This document shows, one piece after another, positions 50,936-58,634 of a stretch of DNA of 64,000 nucleotides. The translations under genes were made by a program, and so were the position numbers. The first letter of the stretch is position 1; each line of letters starts with the position of its first letter. Location: NCBI RefSeq assembly GCF_028209625.1, contig NZ_JAQLDU010000003.1, forward strand, positions 1 through 64,000, in the 5' to 3' direction. This DNA comes from Collinsella aerofaciens. Lineage in GTDB: Bacteria; Actinomycetota; Coriobacteriia; Coriobacteriales; Coriobacteriaceae. The notes beneath the pieces were generated by a model. It was not told the DNA's origin. It ran no database searches and saw nothing but the letters and a program-made list of their open reading frames with translations.

Positions 50936-51355
50936 ATGAATAAGATATTGCTAGCGAGTCATGGTTATCTCGCCCAAGGCATGAAAAGCTCTCTGGAGAT
51001 TCTGATGGGCACCAACGACCGAATCGAGTGCCTGTGCGCCTATGTCGATGACGATTCAAGGGACGTCGCGGCGTTGATTGATGCATGGATGGAGACGAGG
51101 GACCCTGCCGACTCTTGGTTTGTCGTGACTGACATCTTTGGCGGCTCTGTAAACAACGAATTCATTCAGAGGCAGACTGCCGGATCGTTTACGTTGATCG
51201 CCGGAATGAACTTGCCGCTGCTGGTGGAAATGGTTACACAGCTGGACTCTCTGGATGCGGACAAGGCCAAAGCCGCGGTCGAGGGATCGCGTTCGTTTAT
51301 TCAGCTTTGCGAGGCGGCGGACATGCTTGCCGGCGCCGAGGAAGAAGATTTCTAG
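50936..51355 (+). CDS. PTS mannose-family IIA protein
   Basis: 139 residues, a free IIA domain with phospho-acceptor His9 in LLASHGYLAQGM and FVVTDIFGGSVNNEF. It takes phosphate from HPr and gives it to the IIB protein encoded 71 bp downstream. In the 31351 system the two are fused. TTGGAGAACT precedes the ATG. Confidence 0.92.
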   Translation: MNKILLASHGYLAQGMKSSLEILMGTNDRIECLCAYVDDDSRDVAALIDAWMETRDPADSWFVVTDIFGGSVNNEFIQRQTAGSFTLIAGMNLPLLVEMVTQLDSLDADKAKAAVEGSRSFIQLCEAADMLAGAEEEDF

Positions 51356-51426
51356 TTAGTTCTGGTTCGAGCCCTAGCTAGGGGTCGCACCTGTCATTCC
51401 CTTTATCACGTGCGGAGATGATAACG

Positions 51427-51900
51427 ATGATTAAGCTTACGAGAGTTGATTACCGACTGATTCACGGCCAAGTTGCCATGTCCTGGACTCACGCTTTGGA
51501 TGTAGATTGCATTCTGCTCGCCAGCGATGCTGTGGCAAAAGACGACATGAGGAAGGCGGCCTTGAGGCTCGCCCGCCCCAGCGGCGTTAAACTCGTCATC
51601 AAGGATGTTGACGCTGCTATCGAGGCGCTCAACAGCGGCGTTACCGACAAGTATTCGCTGTTTATCATCGCTGAGACGATTGAAGATGTCTATCGTCTCG
51701 CTAAGGGTTGCAAAGACATCAAAGAGATCAATCTGGGTGGAACCCGAAAGACCCCCGAGACCACGCTTCATCCGACCCCTGCAATCTTCGCGACCGAGAA
51801 AGATGCCGAGCATATCCAAGAACTCCTGGGCGATGGCGTGGTCATCGAAATCCGTCAGGTTCCCAATGACGCTAAGGTGTTTGCCAAGGACGTTTTTTAG
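51427..51900 (+). CDS. PTS mannose-family IIB protein
   Basis: 157 residues. Phospho-acceptor His13 in VDYRLIHGQVAMSW, DDMRKAALRLARPSGVKL, and INLGGTRKT mark the IIB fold. ATG 51427 has GGAG 9 nt upstream; ATG 51418 is also in frame but abuts that site. A strong terminator follows (51950), so SIS and IIC/IID downstream rely on another promoter. Confidence 0.92.
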   Translation: MIKLTRVDYRLIHGQVAMSWTHALDVDCILLASDAVAKDDMRKAALRLARPSGVKLVIKDVDAAIEALNSGVTDKYSLFIIAETIEDVYRLAKGCKDIKEINLGGTRKTPETTLHPTPAIFATEKDAEHIQELLGDGVVIEIRQVPNDAKVFAKDVF

Positions 51901-51949
51901 CCGAAAACATGCTGGTGCTCGGTATTTATTGAACCGATACTCTATGTCT

Positions 51950-51983
51950 AAGCCCGTCGATCATTTGATCGACGGGCTTTTTA
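51950..51983 (+). terminator. Terminator after the PTS IIB gene
   Basis: A perfect 14-bp stem AAGCCCGTCGATCA/TGATCGACGGGCTT (51950-51963, 51966-51979) with a T run. Confidence 0.92.
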
Positions 51984-52016
51984 TTGAAGAAAAATCAAAA
52001 AAATTTGAAATAGTTC

Positions 52017-52047
52017 TTGCATAGTTAGTTATATAAAGTATTATAAC
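52017..52047 (+). promoter_or_regulatory. Promoter with overlapping GTTAT-N10-ATAAC operator before SIS paralogue 4
   Basis: TTGCAT (52017-52022), 16 bp, TATTAT (52039-52044). GTTAT (52028-52032) and ATAAC (52043-52047) form an inverted repeat across the spacer and the -10 box, the position expected of a repressor site. Confidence 0.65.
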
Positions 52048-52094
52048 GTCATGGGATGAATGAAGGGTTCATCCAAGTGAGTTAGGAGTAAGGG

Positions 52095-53129
52095 ATGTTC
52101 AATTTCGATGAGCCTCGTTACGAGAAGGTTGTGAGCGATGCCCTCGCTCTCCGTCCTCAGATTGAGGCTGCCGTGGACGAGGTCTGCGAGCAGGGTTATT
52201 CCAACATCTTCTTCATTGGCTGCGGCGGCACCTGGGCCCACACGCTCCCGATGAAGTATTGGGTCGAGACCACCACGGCCGACGTCGACGTCCACTGCGA
52301 GATCGCCGCCGAGTTCCTCGCGTGCCCGCCCAAGACCTTCAACAAGGATTCGGTCTGCGTCTTCTCCACCCGTACCGGCACCACCCCCGAGATCATTGAG
52401 GCTGCCAAGTTCTGCCAGGAGCAGGGCGCCCGCACGCTGATGTATGTCTCCAACGACAACACCCCGGCCACCGAGTACGCCGATTACAAGTTCTTCAGCT
52501 TCGCCGAGGACGACGTTCTGTGCGAGGCCATCTACACCTACCAGATCACGCTGGTCGCCCGCTTCCTCAAGAACGCCGGCGCCTTCCCCAAGTACGACAC
52601 CTTCATGGAGGAGTTCGGCAACATCGCTCCGTTCCTCATCAAGGCCAAGGACGCCCAGGACGAGCGCTGCGCCGCCATGGCCGAGGACTTCAAGGACACC
52701 GACTACCACATGGTGATCGGCTCCGGCATGCTCTGGGGCGAGGCCTACGACTACGCCATGTGCATCCTCGAGGAGATGCAGTGGATCAAGACCAAGTCCA
52801 TCCACGCCGCCGAGTTCTTCCACGGCACCATCGAGCTGTGCGAGGAGGGCACGAGCCTCATCATGCTCTACGGCGAGGACGACACCCGTAAGCTTATGGA
52901 CCGCGTGGACAACTTCACTCACATGCTCGCCGACGAGAAGGGCGTCAACGTCCGCGTGAACAAGTTTGACACCGCCGAGGTCGAGCTGCCGTTCAGCGAC
53001 CCCGAGTTCCGCAAGATCGTCTCCCCGATGGTCACCTACACCATCACCGAGCGTCTGAGCTGCCATCTCGAGCACGTCCGTAACCACCCGCTCACCACGC
53101 GTCGTTACTATCACCAGATGAACTACTAA
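52095..53129 (+). CDS. SIS-domain protein, FrlB/GfrF-type deglycase (paralogue 4, PTS-linked)
   Basis: 344 residues. IFFIGCGGTWAHTLPMKYW and VFSTRTGTTPEIIEAAK are the phosphosugar loops. Glu227 (EEMQW) and His243 (FFHGTIE) keep the 16-residue spacing, though the usual HGPFE is HGTIE here. It ends RRYYHQMNY. It lies between IIA/IIB and IIC/IID of the second PTS, under its own GTTAT/ATAAC promoter. The changed loop suggests a different Amadori-type substrate from paralogue 2. Confidence 0.8.
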   Translation: MFNFDEPRYEKVVSDALALRPQIEAAVDEVCEQGYSNIFFIGCGGTWAHTLPMKYWVETTTADVDVHCEIAAEFLACPPKTFNKDSVCVFSTRTGTTPEIIEAAKFCQEQGARTLMYVSNDNTPATEYADYKFFSFAEDDVLCEAIYTYQITLVARFLKNAGAFPKYDTFMEEFGNIAPFLIKAKDAQDERCAAMAEDFKDTDYHMVIGSGMLWGEAYDYAMCILEEMQWIKTKSIHAAEFFHGTIELCEEGTSLIMLYGEDDTRKLMDRVDNFTHMLADEKGVNVRVNKFDTAEVELPFSDPEFRKIVSPMVTYTITERLSCHLEHVRNHPLTTRRYYHQMNY

Positions 53130-53150
53130 TCCTCTCAAATTGCTGCGGTT

Positions 53151-53189
53151 GTCTGCAGGCGAGCTGCGCAGAATGCCTCGCCTGCAGAC
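53151..53189 (+). other. Intercistronic hairpin between SIS and PTS IIC
   Basis: Perfect 13-bp stem GTCTGCAGGCGAG/CTCGCCTGCAGAC with a 13-nt loop; followed by CTATTTCTGG, not a strong U-tract. It probably adjusts downstream expression. Confidence 0.6.
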
Positions 53190-53257
53190 CTATTTCTGGG
53201 GTTGATCGAAATGGTGTCCAGTATCTTCTAGTTGCACTGGTCGCATTTATTGCGTCC

Positions 53258-53983
53258 ATGGACGAGCAATTATTTGGCATTACGATGCTTGGTCGTCCGC
53301 TGTTTACGAGCCTGTTTGTCGGCTTGATCCTTGGCGATGTCCAGCAGGGCGTTATCGTCGGCGCTGCTTTGGAGTCCATGTTCATGGGCGCCATCATGGT
53401 CGGCGCGGCGGTTCCTCCCGAGGTCTATGCCTCCGGCGTGCTTGGCTGCGCGTTTGCCGTCATTACGGGTACGGGCACGGCAACTGCCGTCGCGCTCGCC
53501 CTTCCCGTCTCCGTCTTCCTTCAGGTGTGGCGCAACTTCTGCTACGCCGTTCCGGGTGCCTTTGCCTGCAAGAAGATTGAGACCGCTCTGGCAAATCGCG
53601 ATCTTGCCAAGGCGAATCTGTACCATCTGACTATCGTGCCGCTGTCGATTGGCATTCCGTCTGCACTGCTGGTGTTTGGCTCACTGTTCTTTGGTGCCGA
53701 CCTCATCAACAATGCGCTCAACGCGATTCCGCAGTTTGTGATGGACGGCCTCAACGTTGCATCCGGCGTCATGGTCTGCATCGGCTTCGCACTTCTTATC
53801 AGGACCATGGGCGATAACAAGCTCCTTCCCTGGCTGTTCCTGGGCTTCATTATGGTCATCTATCTCAAGATGGACGTGATCGGCGTCGCCGCAGCTGCCA
53901 TTTGCGTCGCGCTGCTCCTGGCCTTCCGCGAGGGCTCGTCCGGTCCGCAGACGGTTGCTGCAGATGAAGAGGAGGACTTCTAA
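53258..53983 (+). CDS. PTS mannose-family IIC subunit, 5' end apparently frameshifted
   Basis: 241 residues from ATG 53258. GLILGDVQQGVIVGAALESMF and MVGAAVPPEVYASG mark IIC. The first codons of a normal IIC lie upstream in the same frame and would encode VQYLLVALVAFIAS before the current Met, but no start codon opens that frame. A good ATG at 53211 is in another frame and meets TAG after six codons. Removing two bases (one GT of GTGT at 53214-53217) would join it to the gene as MVQYLLVALVAF. The protein made from 53258 would lack most of the first membrane helix. The stop overlaps the IID start (TAATG). Confidence 0.8.
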   Translation: MDEQLFGITMLGRPLFTSLFVGLILGDVQQGVIVGAALESMFMGAIMVGAAVPPEVYASGVLGCAFAVITGTGTATAVALALPVSVFLQVWRNFCYAVPGAFACKKIETALANRDLAKANLYHLTIVPLSIGIPSALLVFGSLFFGADLINNALNAIPQFVMDGLNVASGVMVCIGFALLIRTMGDNKLLPWLFLGFIMVIYLKMDVIGVAAAAICVALLLAFREGSSGPQTVAADEEEDF

Positions 53984-54831
53984 TGGCTATCCAGAACACC
54001 GACCTCAAAGAGGCCAAGAAGGACGCGATTATGACTCCCGATATGTATCGGAGCATGTTCCTTCGCCAGTTTACGAGCCAGTGCTCGCAGTCGTACGACA
54101 AGATGATGGCAATGGGCTTCATGTACACCATTCAGAAGCCCCTGCGAAAGATCTATCCCAACGACGACGATTACTATGCGGCGCTCGATCGCCATACCGA
54201 GTTCTTTAACATCACGCCTCATGTGCTTCCGTTTGTAGCCGGCCTAACGGTTTCGATGGAAGAGCAGGCGGCTGCCGATAAGAACTTCGACACGTCCTCG
54301 ATTAACGCCATGAAGGTCGGCCTCATGGGACCGCTTTCCGGCATCGGCGATTCGTTCTACTGGGGTACGTTCCGCGTGGTTGCCGCCGGCATTGGTATTG
54401 GCATCGCTTCGACGGGCAACCCGCTCGGCCCCATCGTGTACGCGCTCATCTACTCCGTGATTAACTTTGCAACGCGTATCGTCGCCGCCCATCTGGGTTA
54501 CGACTTGGGAACCAAGTTTTTGCAGCAGTCCGAAGAGAGCAACCTTATGTCTCGCATGACGCATGCTGCCGGTGTCCTCGGAATGACCGTTATCGGCGCC
54601 ATGATTGCGGCACAGGTCTCGCTGTCCACGGCTTTGACCTTTGACGTGGGTGGTTCGGAGATTGTCCTGCAGGATCTGTTCGATTCGATCTTCCCCGGTC
54701 TGCTGCCCTTGCTGGCAACGTTCGCTTGCGTTGCCCTCTATAAAAAGGGCGTCAAGACCATTTGGATCATCTTGGGCATCTTCGCAATCTGCATCATCGG
54801 AACGGGCTTGGGAGTGTTCGCGGCGGCGTAA
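53983..54831 (+). CDS. PTS mannose-family IID subunit
   Basis: 282 residues. FLRQFTSQCSQSYDKMMAMG and GFMYTI correspond to the IID N terminus; MGPLSGIGDSFYWGTF is conserved with the first system; hydrophobic segments close the protein. It overlaps IIC by one base (TAATG), so translation is coupled, and any loss of IIC translation would also affect IID. A terminator follows. Confidence 0.93.
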   Translation: MAIQNTDLKEAKKDAIMTPDMYRSMFLRQFTSQCSQSYDKMMAMGFMYTIQKPLRKIYPNDDDYYAALDRHTEFFNITPHVLPFVAGLTVSMEEQAAADKNFDTSSINAMKVGLMGPLSGIGDSFYWGTFRVVAAGIGIGIASTGNPLGPIVYALIYSVINFATRIVAAHLGYDLGTKFLQQSEESNLMSRMTHAAGVLGMTVIGAMIAAQVSLSTALTFDVGGSEIVLQDLFDSIFPGLLPLLATFACVALYKKGVKTIWIILGIFAICIIGTGLGVFAAA

Positions 54832-54876
54832 TGTTGACTGCTATGCTCGCGCGTTGGATAACTAACTGACCGTTTG

Positions 54877-54913
54877 AAAACGGGGCTCGGCGTAAGGCCG
54901 ACCCCGTTTTTTG
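54877..54913 (+). terminator. Terminator after the second PTS cluster
   Basis: AAAACGGGG pairs with CCCCGTTTT with further TCGGC/GCCGA pairing (one bulged C) and six T. Confidence 0.88.
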
Positions 54914-54931
54914 TTTGAGGGATTTTCCGAC

Positions 54932-55210
54932 CGTCCAATAATCCACGCTCATGCATCACTCACGCATCTCTCGTCTCTCATTCGTCACTAACACGAGAGA
55001 TAGATTAAAGACGAGAGATAATTACGAGAGATAGCTCAGCAGCAAAGAGACAAGCAACCATGGTATTGTCTCAATATCGATTGTTCCACCAGCAAAAACA
55101 TGATTTAATGAAGCAGGTAGAGATATCTTATCTCTCATCTTTTACTCATATCTAATACGAGAGATAACAGAAAGACGAGAGATAATTACGAGAGATAACT
55201 GAGAGACGAG
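54932..55210. repeat. ACGAGAGATA repeat array with hairpins
   Basis: Begins with an inverted GAGCGTGGAT-family unit (54932-54953). Two 44-bp near-identical blocks follow (54993-55036 and 55157-55200), each with three ACGAGAGATA units. Hairpins: ATCTCTCGT/ACGAGAGAT near 54966-55002 and TTATCTCTC/GAGAGATAA (55128-55136, 55159-55167). It ends about 50 bp before the AlbA_2 gene. No gene lies within. Confidence 0.8.
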
Positions 55211-55260
55211 GGAAATCCGTCTGCGGTATTCTCCGCAGGACCGAGCGAAGGGACGTGCAG

Positions 55261-56727
55261 ATGAACGAAAACGAGCTGGCCGGTTTGCTCGAGTCTTTAA
55301 AGCGAATGGGTTCGGATGACCTTAGCGTCGAAGTAAAAGAGAGCGCCATGACGCTTTCCCGCGACGTATGGGAAACAGTCAGCGCTTTCGCAAACACCGC
55401 CGGCGGCATCATCGTACTCGGAGTGAGCGAGCGCGCGGGTTTTGTTCCAGTTGCAAACTTTGAGACCGAGAAGGTACTCAACCAATTCGTGGCGGGCATG
55501 GGCGATGCTGGCGGTCGCGGAAAGCTGGCCAATCCGCCCAAATACACCATTGAGCGCGTGGGGCTTCGGGGTACCGTTGTTCTCGTTATCACGATTGAGG
55601 AGCTCGACCCGTCGAGCAAGCCTTGCTATGTAATAGAGCGGGGCGCCCAGGGCGGCAGCTACAAGCGCGTCGATGACAAAGACGTGCCCCTTTCGTCGAC
55701 CGAGGTTTTGGCACTGTCGTCATACGAACGGACGAGTCCTAGCGATCGCGATGCGGTGCCCGGCACGAGTGTGGGCGATCTCGACGAGTCGCTGGTCGAC
55801 CGCACGATAGAACGCGCCTATTCGTTGACGCCTCGAGCGATGCGTGGTGCGACGGACAAGAAGACAAAGATGGAGCGCCTGAATCTCCTCGACTTCCAGG
55901 GCAATGTTACCAAGGCCGGCCTCCTTGCCGCGGGCGTTTACCCTCAGCAGTTCTATCCCAAGCTCTTCATTGATGTGGCTGTCCATGCGGGAACTCAAAA
56001 GGGCGCTGCGGGACCGCTAAGATTTATGGACCGCACAGTCTGCGAGGGCACCCTGGGCGAGATGATTTCGGATACTGTCGCGGCTGTCGCCAAAAACCTG
56101 CGCCGCACCTCGACCGTCCAAGGCATCTCGCGTATCGACTCGCTGGAGATTCCCGAGGAGGTCCTGCGCGAGGCAGTCGCCAACGCGGTTATCCACAGGG
56201 AATACGGGGATCGGTTCTGTGGGCAATCGATCACCGTCGACGTTTTTGACGACCGTATCGAGGTGACGAATCCCGGCGGCCTTTATGGAGGGAAGACTCG
56301 CGAGAACTTGTTTGACGGCAGCTCCCGATGCCGTAACGCGACGCTCGTGAAACTCATGTCGATTGTCCCGCTGCCGGATGGCGCAGGTTCGCCGGCTGAG
56401 GGCAATGGCTCGGGCATCCCGATGATGATCGATGCCATGCGCGCGCATGGTCTGGCCGAGCCCCTGTTCTGCCCGGGGTTCGATCGGTTCAAGGTCGTAC
56501 TTTACCGTTCAAAGATCGAGCCGGTCGATCATGGCGGGGACTTGATTATGACGGCACTCAAGCGCTACGGCGAATTGGGGACGCGCGAACTGGCAGAGCG
56601 CACGGGACTCACGGTTTCCCAGGTTAGGGCACGCGTCAATGCGCTCATTGAGCAGGGTGAGCTTGAGCCGACGGCGCCGTCGACAAGCCGCAACCGCAAA
56701 TATCGACTGTCAGAGCGCGTGGAATAA
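55261..56727 (+). CDS. AlbA_2 / HATPase_c_4 putative regulator (RecG-like helix-turn-helix protein)
   Basis: 488 residues. The N-terminal AlbA_2 (Schlafen-like) domain has VEVKESAMTLSRDVWETVSA followed by FANTAGGIIVLGVSE. The middle HATPase_c_4-like domain has EEVLREAVANAVIHREYG and DRIEVTNPGGLYGG. A C-terminal winged helix (GTRELAERTGLTVSQVRARV) completes the protein. Such proteins are often annotated as DNA-binding regulators and are common in accessory DNA; their role is unclear. ATG 55261 has AAGGGA upstream. The repeats just before it could be its own binding sites. Confidence 0.8.
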   Translation: MNENELAGLLESLKRMGSDDLSVEVKESAMTLSRDVWETVSAFANTAGGIIVLGVSERAGFVPVANFETEKVLNQFVAGMGDAGGRGKLANPPKYTIERVGLRGTVVLVITIEELDPSSKPCYVIERGAQGGSYKRVDDKDVPLSSTEVLALSSYERTSPSDRDAVPGTSVGDLDESLVDRTIERAYSLTPRAMRGATDKKTKMERLNLLDFQGNVTKAGLLAAGVYPQQFYPKLFIDVAVHAGTQKGAAGPLRFMDRTVCEGTLGEMISDTVAAVAKNLRRTSTVQGISRIDSLEIPEEVLREAVANAVIHREYGDRFCGQSITVDVFDDRIEVTNPGGLYGGKTRENLFDGSSRCRNATLVKLMSIVPLPDGAGSPAEGNGSGIPMMIDAMRAHGLAEPLFCPGFDRFKVVLYRSKIEPVDHGGDLIMTALKRYGELGTRELAERTGLTVSQVRARVNALIEQGELEPTAPSTSRNRKYRLSERVE

Positions 56728-56732
56728 ATGCG

Positions 56733-56782
56733 TTAGTGGACGAGGCGACCCAATAATCGACCCCTCGATTGGCGCCCACTAA
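56733..56782. terminator. Hairpin between convergent genes
   Basis: TTAGTGG (56733-56739) pairs with CCACTAA (56776-56782), with CCAAT/ATTGG inside. No long U-tract on either strand; a two-way transcript end is possible. Confidence 0.45.
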
Positions 56783-56828
56783 GGTAAAGCGGTTGTTGCT
56801 CAGTCGACGGTGATGCTAAAGACTCGGC

Positions 56829-57320
56829 TTACGCCGGCATGGCCCCGAACCCGTCCATCAAGAACAGCCTAAGAACCAGCTCGATGACATATCCCGGTTT
56901 GACTTCTGCCGCGTCAAAGACGTGGCGCTCGGCGAGCTCGCGGCAGTATGCATAGATGTCGCGGATAAGGTCCGCGCCCGAAAGCGTAAACATGTAGCCT
57001 GCGTCCGAAAGCGCATTGGGCGCGGCGGGCAACTTGGCCATGCGGCAGAACGTTTGCAGGTCGGGCGCCATAACATTCTGGTAGTCGAGGTGGCCGCTGG
57101 CATTCTGTGCGGCAAGCTCCAATTGGCGCACAAAATCCAGCGCCGCCGCTAACACAAAGCTCGGCGTAGGCGCATTGACGTCCTGAGTGGTCGCCACAAG
57201 CCTGCCCGCCGCCTGCGCGACAAGCCAAGCGACCTCGCGCTGGCAACGCACGGCCTTGCGCGTAACCGGCTTGATGGACGAAGAAGAAACGCTCCCCTTA
57301 GGCGGATTCGAAGCAGCCAT
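56829..57320 (-). CDS. Hypothetical protein
   Basis: 163 residues, no family recognised. A Ser/Pro/Lys-rich N terminus (to about residue 25) precedes an apparently all-helical body: REVAWLVAQAAGRLVATTQD, SFVLAAALDFVRQLELAAQN, IRDIYAYCRELAERHVFDAA, GYVIELVLRLFLM. No membrane segment or signal peptide. GGGAGGG precedes the ATG. It is convergent with the AlbA_2 gene and divergent from the gene at 57536, in an accessory-looking stretch. Confidence 0.6.
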   Translation of the reverse strand: MAASNPPKGSVSSSSIKPVTRKAVRCQREVAWLVAQAAGRLVATTQDVNAPTPSFVLAAALDFVRQLELAAQNASGHLDYQNVMAPDLQTFCRMAKLPAAPNALSDAGYMFTLSGADLIRDIYAYCRELAERHVFDAAEVKPGYVIELVLRLFLMDGFGAMPA

Positions 57321-57535
57321 AAGACCCTCCCATGAACAATCCGGCCCAACAAGCCCGGATGAAACACGTGCTACATCAGTATACAGGGGAGTGGGGTAGC
57401 GGGGTACAAGCGCGCCAGCGGCAAACCGAGAGCATCAACGATGTGCCGATCGCGGAATGAGATCTCGTAATAATTGACTTTCGGCCATATTATTGAGAGG
57501 CATGACTCGCGTTCGTATGGTTGTAGGTGCTGGCG

Positions 57536-58315
57536 ATGAACGACATTGACCTTGCTGTTCCGTTGATGGATGGACCAAGCTATGACCGTGCCTGCAGTCT
57601 CGTTCCTTCTGAATACGTTGAGGCATGGGAGTGGTTTCTGGGTGAGGAGCAGCGCGGCGGCGTTTGGACCAGCCTTCCGCACCACACCAAGGAAGATAGC
57701 CCTCAGTATCAGTATCGTTTGAGAATTGGCTCGGACTTCTTTCCCGTAACGCGGGATTCAGGGATCTTCTGGCCGGGCCAGGATCGGGTGAAGCAAGATC
57801 CCAATAAGATCTTTGCGCTCTCAGTCCATAACTCTAAAAAGAGCTTCTACACGGATGTGCCTCCGCTCTATTTGGACGATGGTACGTGGGTCATTAAGTA
57901 CTCGGTTCAAGCGCCGGGTACCGTTGGTTTTCGAGACCAGAATTACAACCGTAAAATGCTCAACTGCATGGAATGTGACGTCCCAGTCGGAGTCATATTT
58001 GCAACCGAGGTGGGCTATAAGGTGCTCGGCCTTGCGTTTGTTGAGCGGTTCGAGCCCGAAAACGGATGGTTTGTTCTGCACGGTCCTGTTCATAAAGGCG
58101 GACCGGACCCTCGTTTTGCGCCCGACATGAGTTATCTGAAGCACATACCCGTCGATATTGAGTTTGCCGGACAGGGTGCGACCGACGATGAAATTTGGCT
58201 TTGGCGGTCTTTTACGATCGTGTTGTTTGATCGGATCGCGTGGCGATGCAATCTCGCGCCCGCCCGCCGGTGCATGCTCTTCCTGATTTGTATAGCGAGA
58301 GGGGAGCGTGTATGA
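57536..58315 (+). CDS. Protein with a domain resembling the N-terminal region of some HNH nucleases
   Basis: 259 residues. The middle (DVPPLYLDDGTWVIKYSVQ, NRKMLNCMECDVPVGVIF, YKVLGLAFVERF, GWFVLHGPV) resembles the domain that precedes the HNH nuclease in some restriction-like proteins. This is a pattern judgement, not a verified hit. No HNH catalytic motif follows; the protein ends 60 residues later with RCNLAPARRCMLFLICIARG, which looks like the tail of a truncated or frameshifted gene. The start is uncertain: ATG 57536 has only a weak site. The TGA overlaps the next ATG (ATGA). Confidence 0.5.
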   Translation: MNDIDLAVPLMDGPSYDRACSLVPSEYVEAWEWFLGEEQRGGVWTSLPHHTKEDSPQYQYRLRIGSDFFPVTRDSGIFWPGQDRVKQDPNKIFALSVHNSKKSFYTDVPPLYLDDGTWVIKYSVQAPGTVGFRDQNYNRKMLNCMECDVPVGVIFATEVGYKVLGLAFVERFEPENGWFVLHGPVHKGGPDPRFAPDMSYLKHIPVDIEFAGQGATDDEIWLWRSFTIVLFDRIAWRCNLAPARRCMLFLICIARGERV

Positions 58316-58596
58316 GCTGGCGAGGCGATATTGCGATGGGGAAGTACGGAAAACTGCCGTGTGCTCTTATCGACAACAATATGTTTCCGAGCGTAGAGGT
58401 TGATTGCGGGTCGTTTGTCGTCGCCTGCCCTTGCTGCGGCTCGCAAATACCGTGTCTCGACATTCGGTTCATCGATGCGCGCGACAGGCTCAGCGACGAA
58501 GTGAGAAAACGGACAGGCGTTCATATGCCGGTGTATCCGGAGAAATGCCCTGTTTGTGGCCTCGATATCGTGTACGACGCCGGCGACGAGGGATAG
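58312..58596 (+). CDS. Small zinc-ribbon-like protein
   Basis: 94 residues. Two Cys pairs, CPCCGSQIPC and CPVCGLD, about 60 residues apart could bind one zinc. GGGAG lies 5 nt before the ATG, which overlaps the previous stop (ATGA), so the two are co-translated. No family recognised; a partner or regulatory subunit of the preceding protein is one possibility. Confidence 0.55.
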   Translation: MSWRGDIAMGKYGKLPCALIDNNMFPSVEVDCGSFVVACPCCGSQIPCLDIRFIDARDRLSDEVRKRTGVHMPVYPEKCPVCGLDIVYDAGDEG

Positions 58597-58634
58597 GTGA
58601 TGCGGAGGAGCTGACTGTGAAGGCCTCTCCGTCC

